The translations under genes and the position numbers were made by a program. Below, one piece after another: positions 33,611 to 46,090 of a stretch of DNA of 64,000 nucleotides. A model generated the notes under the pieces. That model was not told where the DNA came from. It ran no database searches and worked only from the letters and a program-made list of their open reading frames with translations. The stretch's first letter is position 1, and every line of letters starts with the position of its first letter. Origin of the DNA: Laguncularia racemosa. Lineage: Eukaryota; Streptophyta; Magnoliopsida; Myrtales; Combretaceae. Where the stretch lies: positions 434,001-498,000 of the forward strand of contig JBBMOL010000246.1 of assembly GCA_037954665.1 (NCBI GenBank), given 5' to 3'.

Positions 33611-35238
33611 ATTAGAAAAGTCGGGCTAGCGACTATAAACTAAGCGCTTCATGGGAGGAAGCCCATGCTCAATATTTGTATACACTAGTGTTTTATTTCC
33701 GATGATATTTACAAAAAAAAAAAAAATCGAATTCAAGGTCGGTAGTGTACAGGTACAGGGTGCCGGCCTTTGTCTGGTTTTTAGACGTTGGCCGGCCCTT
33801 CTCTCTCTCATTTGCTCACTTATTTCTCTCTCTTACTCACTTATTTTCTCACGACTAAAAGGTAGCTAATCTTATGAGCAGGCAAATTGAGGATACAAGG
33901 ACACAATTCATTTTGTGTGGAGGATATATAACTGCCTTATTGAAAGAGATTGGGGACTCACCAAGGTAATCCACAGGCCTAATCCTCCCATTAATGAGGA
34001 GGGAATTCATGAGATCCCTTCCACTGATAGACCCTCAGGGATGATAGACATTTTGGAGGAATTTTCTTGCTGATGAAAAACTTGACACCAGGGAAGTACC
34101 GGTTTTTCATTTTTTTTTTTTTTTTTTTTTGCAATGACATTCTTTTCCCTAAGTTTGTGCTATTATGGAAACAATGAGGACATTGTCCAATTGAAGTGTG
34201 GGGAAAGGATTATAAATGTAGAAGTATAATGATTAATTGCACACATCATGAGCTTGCAATTCCCATGCTTTCTTTATGTCCTTAAGTATTTATCATCAGT
34301 AAAATCTTGAAATTGACTTAGATTGGTGCCCTACTCACCAACTGTTGTGACCAGTTTACATAGTTAAAATTTAACAGTAAAGTCTCTAAAGAACAGATTT
34401 ACCCTATGTTTTGAGTCCTTAAGTTGAAAAAACAAGCAGGTTTACTTCATGGAAAAATTGGTTAGGATAAATTTCTCTTGAAATTTCATTGAGAATACCT
34501 TAACACCTAGTGAAAGAGGTAAAGGAAATCTTTTACTTAGTGATCCCTTATAAAAATAGTCTTAACTAATATTCATTAAAAAAAAAGGCAATTAGAGCCT
34601 TTACTCCAATGACTTAGTTAAGTGAGTTAAGAGTATTCAATCTTAAATGCTAGTGTGAGGAAGAGTTCATAGGGGTCCCTTTAAAACCTAGTCACTTGGG
34701 TGATGAGCCTAGGATGTGCCGACTCAATGAACTCACAATAACAAGAAGGGTGGAAAGGCAAAAATTTTAGTACCTTAATGAAAGCCAGGTTGACATAGGC
34801 GGGCTTTAGTCCCTCAGAAGAGTGAAGGCTGACTCCGCTATCGATTAAGGCAAATTAAAAAGAAAATGTTGAATACAAGGCAATAAGTGAAATAAAGACT
34901 AAATTGAAGAGGGAGAAATTCTAGGAAAAAATGGATACCATATGCTTTCACTTTTTGTCATCTTGTTTAGAGAAGTAAAATTGAGGGAGATTATACTTGA
35001 TAATAACCAATGAAGTAAATGAATGTTTTTCCGTATGGACTAAGTATTCTTCTTTTGAAGGAGAATTCAATTGTTAAACACTAAGATTAAAAATCTGTTT
35101 TATTTAGATTAACTACTAAATTTCAACTAGATTATTCTAGTTACAAGTTTCAGTATGGTTAGAGCAATGGGCACCAAAAGTTCAAATGACATATTTCTCT
35201 TATTCATTTCAATTATTTTGCTTGAGGACAAGCAAAAA
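33611..35238 (+). other. Athila 2 3' non-coding region
   Basis: 1.6 kb without a gene; the env-position ORF of Athila 1 is absent. It holds T/A runs (33713-33726, 34110-34132) and the conserved blocks at 34599-34690 and 34778-34850 shared with Athila 1, in swapped order. Confidence 0.7.
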
Positions 35239-35255
35239 GTCAAGTGTGGGGATGT
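35239..35255 (+). promoter_or_regulatory. Athila 2 polypurine tract
   Basis: GTCAAGTGTGGGGATGT immediately before the 3' LTR; same core as in Athila 1. Confidence 0.8.
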
Positions 35256-36685
35256 TGATAAGATCACTCTATACTTATATTTTCTTTTGGGATTTATATT
35301 AAATTTATTTCAATATTATAAGAAAATATAAAGAATTGGTACTTAATGGCGTTTATTGTGAAAATTCAAGTTTTGAGGACCTAAAAGTAAAATACAAGTT
35401 AATTGGAGGAGTTTTTCACAAAATTGAAGAAGCAAGTGAAGAATTGCATTGAAAGCTGCCAGCCTTGAGCCGGCCTTGACTATTTATGGGATGTCCATGC
35501 GAAAATCTCTCCAAAACCTTATCTTGATTGATTTGCTGACTCAATTCCTCATCAGATCAACCTTATCCTCCTCCTCTTTGGATCTATAAATAGACCCCTT
35601 GCGTGAACCTATTATTTTCATTCTTGTTTCTAGGATTTTATCTTCTCTTTAATTCTTTTTCATTTCATGTTATTCCAAATTTTAGTTTGAAGAAAAAATG
35701 TTACCTTGCTGAAGTTTGCTTTCAATTGAAGAATTCTAGGAATCATTTTGGAAGATTGAAGTTCTACAAACTCTTGAAGATTATAGCAATTGTTTCATTT
35801 ATTTTATTTTCTTTTATGCAATTTAAATATTTATTTTTATTATTCAATATGAATTCCATTGCACTTATTCATTTAAATTGTTTTTATGCAATCCACACCA
35901 TAATGTTCTAAATCATCTCTATTGGAAACATGATGAAGCCATAATTCAACTAAAATGATCATTATATTCATGTTATAGGACATATAGATATGTGGAATTT
36001 TCATATGAGAATTTCTACTATGGATTGTATTTTATAATTGAAATCAATGCATAGAAATTTAAATGACTCGAAAGAGAAATTTAGGATTTATTAGGAACTC
36101 CCAGGTAAGATTTAATAATTTATGCGGAAGCGACGTTATTGAATTTTATTAAAAATTGACCTAAGTGTTTCATGCAATATTTTTTATTTAATTTTTCACT
36201 AAGGGATTAGGAGAATTTATTTTAAAAATATTAGGCAATCATATAATTGGGAAATTTATGATCGTAAATTAGAATCCTCCATTGATTTTATTTAGCGGGA
36301 GCTATTAAATTAAATTAGGGTTTTGATACTTTAAAACTTGAAAAAGGATTAAGGTTTTGTCAAATTTCTTGTGAAAATCCATATAGCTATAAGTTATTAT
36401 AACATGAAGGCAATATGATTAGTAAAAATTAGGGTGGATTCTATTTTCCCACCATCCATTCATCCTTTTTCAACACAATTCTCTTCTTACACATTTAGTA
36501 TAATTCATTCACATTTTATTCTCATCAAATATCATTGCCTAAATAATAGTAAAAATTGATATAGGTCTATTACTTAATCAATCTTCGTGGTTCGACACTC
36601 TTCTCTCACTATATTGCTTAATCTGATCCGGTACACTTGCCGATATTTATTCACGCTTATTTTATATCTCTTTTTGCGTGGATCA
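35256..36685 (+). repeat. Athila 2 3' LTR (complete)
   Basis: TGATAAG...GGATCA, 1430 bases, followed by the target duplication ACAAC. TATA box at 35585-35592. The 3' part (36433-36685), absent from the 5' LTR, includes the CTTCGTGGTTCGACAC segment usual near Athila LTR ends. Confidence 0.9.
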
Positions 36686-36690
36686 ACAAC

Positions 36691-38720
36691 CAATATATCG
36701 ATCAAAGTAGGATGAACCACCAAGCATGGCAATTAGTAATCCTGTTCCGTATTGTAACATTAGGGGTGATAGTAGTTACATTTATTTCAAGCAGGAGCAA
36801 GATAATATTTACAGTGGTTCAAGTAGTAGTGATGATTTCTACAGGGGCATGAGATTTAAAATGAAAGCGGATGTGATTCAAGATATGAAGTCTTACCATG
36901 TGAAGAACCATTATAACTTCACTATTATAGAGTTTAGTCCACTGTTGTAGTCTATTTATTGTTTGAAAATGGACAATGGTTGTAAATGAAGGCTTCAGGC
37001 TCGAAAGAAGAAGTTAGAGGGCATGTTCGCAGTGACAAAATTCAAGGGTCCATACACATGCAATAACCTACTAATTAGTCAAGATCACCCATAGTTGAAT
37101 TGCAATCCCCTTAGTAGCCAATTTGTAAATCTTCTTAAGGATAATCCTGATATGAAGGTAGTCGAGCTAACTTCTATTGTCAAACAAAAATTTGGCTATA
37201 AGATCAATAGGAGACAAGTTTGGGAGGGGAAGAAATAGGCTATCAAACATGTATACAAGAACTAGGAGAAGTCTTATAATGAACTACCTAAACTTCTCAA
37301 AGCGATAGAAAATACAAATCCCAAAACACGAATTGATTGGGGGTGGAGCAGATCGAGTACCCTTCGTGTATCTACTTTAAAGTAGGTATTCTAGGCATTT
37401 GGGCCTTGCATCGTAGTGTGGAGATTCGTTAAACTAGTTGTTATCATTGATGTCACTTTTTTATATGGGAAGTACACTCACAAGTTACTAGTTGCTTATG
37501 GCATTGATGGCAACAACCATATACTTCTATTAGCATTTGCTTTAGTTGACCAGGAGACAACTGAGACATAAGGCTAGCTTTTGAGGAAACTAAAGCAATA
37601 TGTTTTCAACAATCGTAAAGGTCATGAAACCATTTGTCTCATATCGAACTGACACGTAGGCATCAAATCAGCAGTCTAAGAAGAAGCAAATGGATGGCAG
37701 CCTCTATTTGCGATGTAGCGGTTTTGTCTACGACACCTTACAAGCAACTTCAACTCAACACATAAAAATATGCAATGCAAGAGGTTGGTCACATATGTCG
37801 AGTTACAAGCACAATTTCGCAAGTTGAATTATGTAATGGAGCAAGTAGGGATTATTAAGCCAGAGGCATTAGACTGGTTTAAGGATGTACCGTTAGATAT
37901 GTGGATGCTAGCTCATGACGATTGCTATTGATTTGGATATATGACCTCCAATGTTATTGAAATCTACAATTTTATGTTGAAGGGGGCTCAAGGGTTACTT
38001 GTGATTGCTTTAGTAAAGAAGACATTCTACAATTGTGTAAGGTATTTTGTCCAAAATCATACAAAGGCATTGACGAATATGGTGAATAGTAGAATTTTCA
38101 CTAAATATGCAACCTAAAAAATCGACCAATGGAGTTCATGAGTTAGCAACCATAGGATCATCGACTATGGCAAACGTGATAGAGTTTTCGAAGTCCTCAC
38201 CAATAGTTTTTGCATCACTAGCCGATTAAGGGGAGGGAGCAAAACCTATGTTGTTAACTTTGCCTATAGCACATGCAGTTACCAGAAGTGGCAAATATAC
38301 AAAATTCCATGCTCCCATGCATATGCAGTAGCTGCCTTACTTAGGCTTGATATGGTGCACTCTATATTTGATTGGTACAGATGGACACATCAGGAGCACA
38401 CATATAGGACGCACTTCATGCCTTTAGGCGATGGGTTAGATTGGGAGTCAATACACTTCCTGTCACTCTACCCAGTGAGAGACCTCGCATGGAAAAATGG
38501 GAAAACTAAAGTGAAAAAGAAATCACATAGAGATAGACATTAGGAAGTGTTTAGATCAAATCACACATAGACTTTGCAAAGTGAGGGGGCATAATAGAAG
38601 AATGTGCCCATGTTCACGAGATAATGGAAAATGATGTATACTAATACATATTTCATCACGTTCAATATTGTATTTGTGATGCTAACATTAGCTTTTTCCC
38701 TTTTGCAGCTTAGGTGAAAC
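36691..38720 (+). pseudogene. MULE transposase, main part (right of the Athila 2 insertion)
   Basis: Mutator-type transposase remnant. In order: DNA-binding N-terminal domain near 36850-37060 (FKMKADVIQDM, then CK and GPYTC), a linker (VKQKFGYKINRRQVWEGKK near 37170), and the MULE catalytic domain near 37430-37600 (IIDVTFLYGKYTHKLLVA, LLAFALVDQE) with the first catalytic Asp. Where the second Asp is expected (LISN near 37645) there is Asn. A SWIM-type zinc finger lies near 38270-38330 (KWQIYKIPCSHAYAVAALL) with one Cys changed to Tyr. Multiple stops and some frame changes; open tail 38352-38543. It would have cut and pasted the element. Confidence 0.85.
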
Positions 38721-39340
38721 CTCGACTACTTCATCTGGATTATTTTGATGTAGCTGAAGGAGGATGCTAGGTATTATGTATATATATTTACAATTTTGTA
38801 ATTTATTGAGATTTATATTAAATGTTAATTTCTTTACACATTTTTAATTTGTTTTCATATATTCAAAGTTGTAAATTTGTATATGTACACATTGCATATG
38901 TGACGAGCAAGGGGTAACATTATCTATTAGATTGAATGTGTAGTAACTCATTACAAAATGTAAAAATACATCAACTTAATAGTTTCAATGGAACATATAC
39001 ACATGAAATTAATAAAAAAAAATTATCGGTTCCAATCCCTATCCCATCGTATCTCCTTCCCCTACTAAATTGTCTTGCTGGCTGAGCAAAGGCATTGGTT
39101 GGCCTTGGACATAAAGTTAGAGGAGCTTTAGATTCCTATGTTAGATGCTGCTAAGGAGTATCATCGAATGCTCGCCAAGGCACGGGACTCTATTGTAGGT
39201 TGAGTTGATGATTCACCCTAGTAAATTGGTTTTTTTCTAAAGCGCTTCTTCTATGGAGTTAACAGTGTTAGAGCAGGACCACTTATAAAATGCTGATATG
39301 GTGTCTTGTATTGGCTAAAAATCGGCCCCAAGTTAGCATA
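38721..39340. other. Non-coding spacer between transposase and plant mobile domain remnants
   Basis: AT-rich, with no coding sequence I can support. It separates two convergent decayed genes. Confidence 0.5.
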
Positions 39341-41106
39341 CATCATATTGGAATCAATAGGCATCTGCTGTCCTAGATAGGATTTTCTTATGTCTCACCC
39401 TAGTTTCGAGGTTGTCGTCATCCCGCTGTTCGTCATCGCCTAGGAATCGATTACTCTTCCACCTCCACCTTTTAGGTATACTATTGTTACGGTTGTAGAT
39501 ACACCACCTTACCCCTTGGCATGCTGCTGCATAAAGTAAAGACCCTAAGTAGCTATTCTTATAGCCATGTCCACATCTGAAGATAAGTAAATTTGTCAAA
39601 TTTGTCGTAAGGTTTCACCCTGTAAGTATAAATAAAATATAAATTAAATAACAAATGGTCATGCAATTATTCACTTATAGAGTGTTGATGTTAATCGCAC
39701 TTACTGCATGTAATTGTTATGCACACCACTAAGGCCCTCGATGTGAACCACTCGATGGAGTCGCTCTTCCCACATATGTATATACACTACATGCTGGACT
39801 GGCCAATTAACAGCAATCCTTCCCCCGTAGGTCAATTTGATGGAGCTCCGGCTATGTATTCACCGGTTGTGGGATATATTGGAACTTACCAAACTACCTA
39901 GCCACTTAGTTTAGGAAATGTCACTCAACAATATAAAAAAAAAAAATAAGTAGCACCTGCGTCGTCTAAATGTGTATGCCACGTTTGTAGAAATCAAGTA
40001 GAAGATTAGTAACATTCCCATCGTATGACTCCCATTCCACCTGAAAAATAGGAAATTATATTAACTGTAAATGATCAATATTATGAAATGCAAGAAAAAA
40101 AAATAGGTTACTAAAATACTTGTGACATGTTTTGCCTATCTAACTTATCCAAATATGCATCAACAATGTCGGTGGGGTGATATTGTGTGTCCCTCCTCAT
40201 GTTCCAACTTGCTGCCGATAGACATCCTTCTTCTATATAAAGTCCTTGTCAACTAAGGGGTGCTATGTGGGGAAATCTATCCTAGGCCCACACTTATAGG
40301 AGAATGGCAGCCTCTCCAATCTCGTGTGCCAACGGCGATGATGCGACACACAATTAGTGATATGACCACACCAAACATGTGGATCCCCAACTATGCATTC
40401 TAGTAATGTTAAAATGCTCCAATAGGGGTAACTACATTGCATGGACGAGGGAGCTAGATTTATCGGCAAAAATAAATCCCCCCAACAGTTGCATTATATA
40501 GGCACGCATGTATTGATGGATTTGCTCAACTTTAGCATGAAGTGGGAGCATCTAAAACATATCACAGAACCACATCATACTAATGTAGCCTCCCCTATCA
40601 TTAGGCCTCAACCTTGGCCCTAGCAATTCTTCACAAATTGTACCCCAATCCAAGTAACTACTCCCTACAACCGCCTGACCATCTACGGGAAGTCCTAATT
40701 GGATTTCCACACCCTATAGGGTAATAGTAAACCCCCTTATTGGCATGTGAAATGTGTGTCTTGGGCCACCATCACTCCACTAATGCTGTAATCATATGCC
40801 AATCCAGGGATATGTACAGTAGGCGGCTTGCACCTTTGAATCCAGCCAAATGCAAGTATGGCTCCATTTGATGATTGAAGGGGATGGTATGCTCATTGTG
40901 ATAAAGTAACAACTTGTACCATTAAACAGTAAGGTTTGCTTGATCCTATATTGATAACATGTGAAATGTTTTACTATCCCTAATGCAACATAAACTAATT
41001 AATAAGTGAAAGGTCGTTTATCTCTTTGTCCTAGATGGCCTATGATTAATGTCCCTCCTATTGCATCATGACTGAAGGATCGAAAGGTTCAAGCTCCGTC
41101 TACTAT
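39341..41106 (-). pseudogene. Plant mobile domain (MAIN-like / PP7-long-form-like) gene remnant
   Basis: Minus-strand remnant of a plant mobile domain (PMD) protein, a plant-specific domain found in the host proteins MAIN and MAIL1 and in many transposable elements. Readable blocks: EPFDPSVMMQ near 41085, FTITL..VEIQLGLPVDGQAV near 40720-40670, MRAYIMQLLGGFIFADKS near 40520-40465, then LPLLEHFNITRMHSWGS and an RFPHIAP segment near 40270. A weaker C-terminal part near 39890-39700 (YIHMWEERLHRVV) and an open stretch 39599-39354 follow. Stops occur at expected Gln/Trp positions. Convergent with the MULE transposase, so probably cargo of the same element. No intact frame. Confidence 0.75.
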
Positions 41107-41129
41107 GTAAAATAGAATATATATTAAAA

Positions 41130-42560
41130 AATTTAGTATATGTTACCATTAATATCAATATATTAATTTAGGACTTATTAGCGACTATTTACTATCTAAT
41201 TAATAGTTTATTAATAGCAACTATAGTTTACACCTACTTTTATTGTAACGGACAAAGATATTACATATACAATCAATACCAACTTTTTTTAGTAATTAAT
41301 TTTATGATGATTAATTAATAACATATTAACAACTAATCACATTTAATAAAAAAGTCATTAATAACTACTTCATTTTATGACTAATTATACAAAACCATAC
41401 AAATAGTTTACAATTGCAACCTAAACAAAATTTTTGCTAATTAATTTTATAACAATTAATTAATGACATATTAACAACTAATCACTTTTAATTAATGAGT
41501 TATTAATAACTACTTAATTTTATAACTAATTCTACAAAAATATACAAATATTTTATATCTACTACCAATACAAAATTTTTTACTAATTAATTTTATAATA
41601 ATGAATTAATGACATATTAATGACTAATCACCTTTAATTAACAGATTATTAATAACTACTTAATTTTATAATTAATTCTACAAAAACATACAAATATTTT
41701 ACATTTGCTACCAATACAAAATTTTTTACTAATTAATTTTATAACAATTGATTAATGACATATTAACAACTAATCACCTTTAATTAATGGATCATTAATA
41801 ACTACTTAATTTTATAACTAATTCTACAAAAACATATAAATATTTTACATTTTCTATCAATACAAAATTTTTTACTAATTAATTTTATAAAAATTAATTA
41901 ATGACAAATTAATAATTACCTTTAATTAACTAATCATTAATAACTACTTAATTTTATAACTAATTATATAAAACCATATAAATATTTTACATTTGCAACA
42001 AATACAAAATTTTTCACTACTTAATTTTACAATAATTAATTAATGACTTATTAACAACTAATCACATGTAATTAATGGATCATTAATAACTACTTAATTT
42101 TATAACTAATTGTACAAAACCATTCATATATTTTACATTTGCAATCAACACAAAAATTTTCACTAATTATTTTCCTAACAATTAATTACTTACATATGAA
42201 TAACTAATTACTGCTAATTAATATTTATTTAACAACAACTTAATTTAATAATTATGTTTACAAAAATACATTATAATAACACATAAACATAATTCATTAT
42301 AATCAATACAAAGGTTTTTCGTAATTATTTTTCTAATGATTAAATAACGACTATTTAAGGACTAATTACTTTATCAATAATGATTATTTTTACAATATTT
42401 TTCACAACAAATAATTCAAACATTTTATTTTAAAAAAATATTAAATTTTTTAACTAATTCATTTACTAATGTTAATTAATGATATATTAACAACTAATTA
42501 ATAATTAATTGACAGCAACTACTATTTCAATAAAAATTATAGAGTACATATATTTACACT
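41130..42560. repeat. AT-rich tandem array, about 146-bp unit, nine to ten diverged copies
   Basis: Units recur with the anchor AATTTTTTACTAATTAATTTTATAA at about 41283, 41430, 41575, 41721, 41867, 42009, 42155, then more diverged near 42310 and 42450; steps are 142-147 bases. Each unit contains TTAATTAATGAC, ATATTAACAACTAATCAC and AATAACTACTTAATTTTATAA. Over 80 per cent A+T by eye. It lies upstream of the PMD remnant and has no coding potential. Confidence 0.9.
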
Positions 42561-42867
42561 CTTTTTTTTGCATTTTTCCGAATTAATATAATAGCAAAAT
42601 TTTTTTCTTAACATATTGAGATCTTACTTTGATGAAGATATTTCCACACACATGCTTCAACAAACTAAAACCTTCGTAAAACAAAAATTATGAAAACAAA
42701 AATTTGCAAACAATGAGATAGAGTGAAATTTGTTGAGAAAATTGAAAAATGCAAATATGAACATATGAACTGAAGATTCATATTTATATTAGAAATTGCC
42801 TGTGCAAATTTTTTTCTCTACATTACAAATCACATGTGTATGATACTATGCAAATTTATTGTATCAC

Positions 42868-42997
42868 TTTTATAGGTTTGCAGTATTATTTTTATAATAA
42901 TTTTATAGGTTTGCAATATTACTTTCGTAATAATTTTATAAGTTTGCGGTATTTTTTTTCATAAATTTTATAAATTTGTAGTATAGGTTTGCAGGTG
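42868..42997. repeat. 33-bp tandem repeat, four copies
   Basis: Units TTTTATAGGTTTGCAGTATTA... start at 42868, 42901, 42934 and 42966. The last is diverged. Confidence 0.85.
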
Positions 42998-43038
42998 TCA
43001 TCACAGAAAAAAAAAAATTCAATACAATTTACACTAAA

Positions 43039-43059
43039 GGCACCGACTAAGTCTGTGCC
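43039..43059. repeat. Short GC-richer palindrome GGCACCGACT/AAGTCTGTGCC
   Basis: A 21-base near-perfect inverted repeat (one mismatch) embedded in very AT-rich DNA, about 40 bases after the 33-bp repeat. It could be a terminal or subterminal hairpin of the MULE-type element, but the other end was not found. Confidence 0.6.
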
Positions 43060-44060
43060 TTCAGTTAATTTTTTTTTTGTCCTAAAATTGCAAATGGCAT
43101 CGTATCTTCGAAACTTATTTTAAGAATAATTATTTTAAGTATAATATTTATGTAATTTTTTAAAAAAAAAAAAAAGCAACAACAATATTTAAGTTCATAA
43201 CCCTAAATAATTGTATAAAATATGTGTAAAAAACCCTTTGAAAATTAGGTGTTATTATGTATTTTTAGTTGACGACGAACGTTTTGTAATAATGTCGAAT
43301 GATCAAGCTTGATGTTAACTAAACATAGGATCTGTTCACGAGAGATAAACAAAGTTTGCATACATGGTGCCATCATTTAGCTTAGCACATATTAATCCTA
43401 CATGGTGCTAAAGATCGTTTTTTTTTTCATGTATTTGATGTAATTTTGTATTGTTTTTGTTGTATAATTACATTTCATGTATCTTTTTAGTTGTGAATAT
43501 ACATATGTTCCAGACTTTTGTATGTTCTTTATAATCACGATTTTTTAATTTTCTTTTTTGTTGAATGCTCAACAAATAAGTTTATATAATAAGTTAAATT
43601 TTAAAGAAAGCTTAATGAGAAATATTTGCACGAAATAAATAATTTTTTTTTCTTTCCCATTAAATGTGCATTTCTAAGCAATTCAAAATTTGTAAAATTA
43701 GCTGCACAAATAAATTACATTAGTAAAATCACTTAGAAATATTATCTAACCGGTTTGGTGTCTTTTATAATTTTTTATCATATAATTCCAAGTCCAACCG
43801 ATTCCCACTTTCATCAACAAAAACTCATAACTTACTAACCCTATTAATCCACTAGTCTATTTTGTCTTGCATTTCTTCTCTAAACTACCTCTAACTTTTA
43901 GAATTTATCTTTTGGCCGGAAGGAGAAAGTTATCAAACAAATTTTAATTTCAATTGATAGAGATATTAAAAGGAATTGTATTTTTCTAAATGAAAGTTTT
44001 CCTTTTCTACTTTAATATTTTTTTCCATTGTGCATGCAAATGTGCGTGCTAATTATTTAC

Positions 44061-44113
<53 letters not shown>

Positions 44114-44991
44114 GTATCTTATTTGTTGTTTCTGTTCAAACATGACAACTCTTCGATAAAAGAAATTAAATATGATTAGAATATTTTTAATTTAGTTTAA
44201 TAAATGTCTTAATAATGTATTTATCTTAGTTATACAATTTTATTTTCTTTTTTATACATTTTTTACTGTTTACACATATATATTTTTAAATCACCTATCA
44301 TTGTATGATACTGCTTTATTTAGTTTGTACACATCATTGCAAGTGGACTTTTGCTAGTATAATGTTAAAGTATATAAGTCTATATATTTCACCCAATTAT
44401 TTCTTGCGTTGTCTTCTTTATTTTTTGAATGCCTAATGAATTAATTTGTTCAATAATTAAGTTTTAAAGAGGAAGAATAAGGAGTGTATGTACAATATCA
44501 AACAAAAAAAATCTTTTCTTTTTTTTTTCTCTTTTTGAACGCTAAACATTCACAAAAAATTTATTCTTATACAAATAGCTCAACAATAGATAATATCATA
44601 CAAAACTATAATTTAATATGTACTTTCATAAAATCAACTAATAGTGACATCATATTCAAAACGATTTAAAAAGTGTATTGTTTTATGTTAATATTAATAA
44701 ACAATTAAGTAAATATATTAAATTGAAATATGTATGTAGCATGGAATTTTAACTAGTTATATTTATTTATTTGTCTCAAACCACAATCACAAATGGCTTG
44801 CACAGATCATAAACATTTTTTTCAACACAAAATCTTAAGAGTTTATAATCAACCACTAATCAATATATATGAGTGAATCAAAAATTGGATATGACTTATC
44901 AATCTCAAGATGAAACGATAAGAAATTGAATTTTTAGGTTCAAAGCTCTTATACTAAATGCGAAGTCAAGATTTAGTTTCAATACCCAACT
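43060..44991. other. AT-rich region without identifiable genes
   Basis: About 1.9 kb with only short spurious frames. Contains a (TA)n microsatellite at 44065-44110 and several T/A runs. I see no domain on either strand. Confidence 0.6.
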
Positions 44992-45493
44992 AGAAATGTA
45001 AACGAGCTAGGTTTGGGACAAGTACATTGAAACTTGAACTCGACTCGGCAAAGGAGTTATATGCCCAAAACTCACCCTGACCCAATAGGGTTTTGTTTTT
45101 TACCCAATTCGATTAATAAATAGAGCACCTTGAACTTGACTCGATCCTGACTCAAGTGACAATTAAATCATTTTTTTATATTTCAACTTATTGTTATATA
45201 TCATTTATTTAATTTATTATTAATCTATTTGTGATTGAAAGAAGAGATAAATCAAATATAAAAATAAAATAAAATAGAAAAATATATTAATTAAAAATAT
45301 AAAAATAATAAAATAAAATATATTGATTATAGATTATAATATTAATTTATTTTTAAAAAATATTATTAAATTAGGTTTTTCTATTAAGTTTTTTTTTTTT
45401 TTAAATCTCATAACCCGATCTAAACCCTATAGGGTTTTTATCGGATCGATTGAGCATAATACCTTATTATGATCCATCTATCTACATTCTTAC
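44992..45493. mobile_element. Probable hAT-type MITE
   Basis: A 502-base segment bounded by ACCCAACT (44984-44991) and ACCCAACA (45494-45501), a 7-of-8 target duplication. The ends AGAAATGTAAACGAGC and, reverse-complemented, GTAAGAATGTAGATAG are only partly alike. Internal repeats of ACTCGA / GACCCAATAGGG are like those in plant hAT MITEs. No coding sequence. Confidence 0.5.
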
Positions 45494-45690
45494 ACCCAAC
45501 ATGAATAATCGTAACTTATCCCTAAGAAAGTAAATTGGAGTTGAAAGTGTATATTGACTCCTTGAGTAATAAACCTGGAAGCAAAAACATAATGAATGAC
45601 CCTTGATCCTATAATCCAAAAACCAAATGAATAATTGAAAGAATGCCACAAGAATGTTTTTTTTTTTTTTCATAATGAGTATAATTTTCA

Positions 45691-46090
45691 TTAACTAATA
45701 TCAAAGTTTATGTAGGAACACATATTTATTTGCAGCTCTTTGGACACCGCCTCACAAAGCAAAGACAGATCATATTTTATTTCCTTTATCGATTGCCTAA
45801 TAAACCAAGTCACGTGAGAAACCCTATTGATAATGGATTTGACAATGCGTTCAGCTTCAGACTCTATGATAACTCCGTTCCAGCCTTCTTCCTTCGCCAA
45901 AAGCAAACCCTTTCCAAACACTCCATTGTCTTTACTAAGATCCCCACCTCCTGCACTGCAAATCCCATCAGCACCGTTCCTTTCCAATCTCGCACTACCC
46001 CCAATCATTTCCAACCCTTCTGTCAGCAGCCGACCAAGACCACCAAACAACGATTTTTACTGCATTGCCACATGGTGAGCTCCACTTTCT
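45691..46090 (-). pseudogene. RNase H-like domain fragment (non-LTR retroelement type)
   Basis: Minus-strand frame 46050-45691 ends with GLLLAKEEGWNGVIIESEAERIVKSI and a WFIRQSIKEIKYDL block. This matches the C-terminal half of the plant RNase H-like domain found at the end of LINE-type retroelements and in stand-alone host copies. The N-terminal half with the first catalytic Asp is degenerate. Isolated fragment; no RT nearby. Confidence 0.55.

Larger units (their letters stand above)
27222..36685 (+). mobile_element. Athila-like Ty3/gypsy retrotransposon 2, nearly complete
   Basis: A 9.46-kb plus-strand element inserted in the MULE, with target duplication ACAAC at 27217-27221 and 36686-36690. 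5' LTR 27222-28397 (its last ~253 bases and the primer site deleted), gag-pol 28429-33610, a 3' non-coding region, polypurine tract, and a full 3' LTR 35256-36685. LTRs are about 96 per cent identical by eye, so it is younger than the MULE. It lacks the env-position ORF present in Athila 1. Confidence 0.9.

Noticed and set aside
36637..36852. Open frame of 71 codons spanning the Athila 2 LTR end and MULE DNA
   Set aside because: Its first part is LTR sequence joined by the insertion. Only the part after 36690 belongs to the transposase region.
41130..42560. CRISPR-like regular spacing of repeats
   Set aside because: Units are directly adjacent and diverge along their full length with no repeat/spacer structure. 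It is an AT-rich satellite-like array in plant DNA.
44065..44110. Long TA tract considered as an origin or matrix attachment site
   Set aside because: A plain microsatellite; nothing else in the surroundings supports a functional site.
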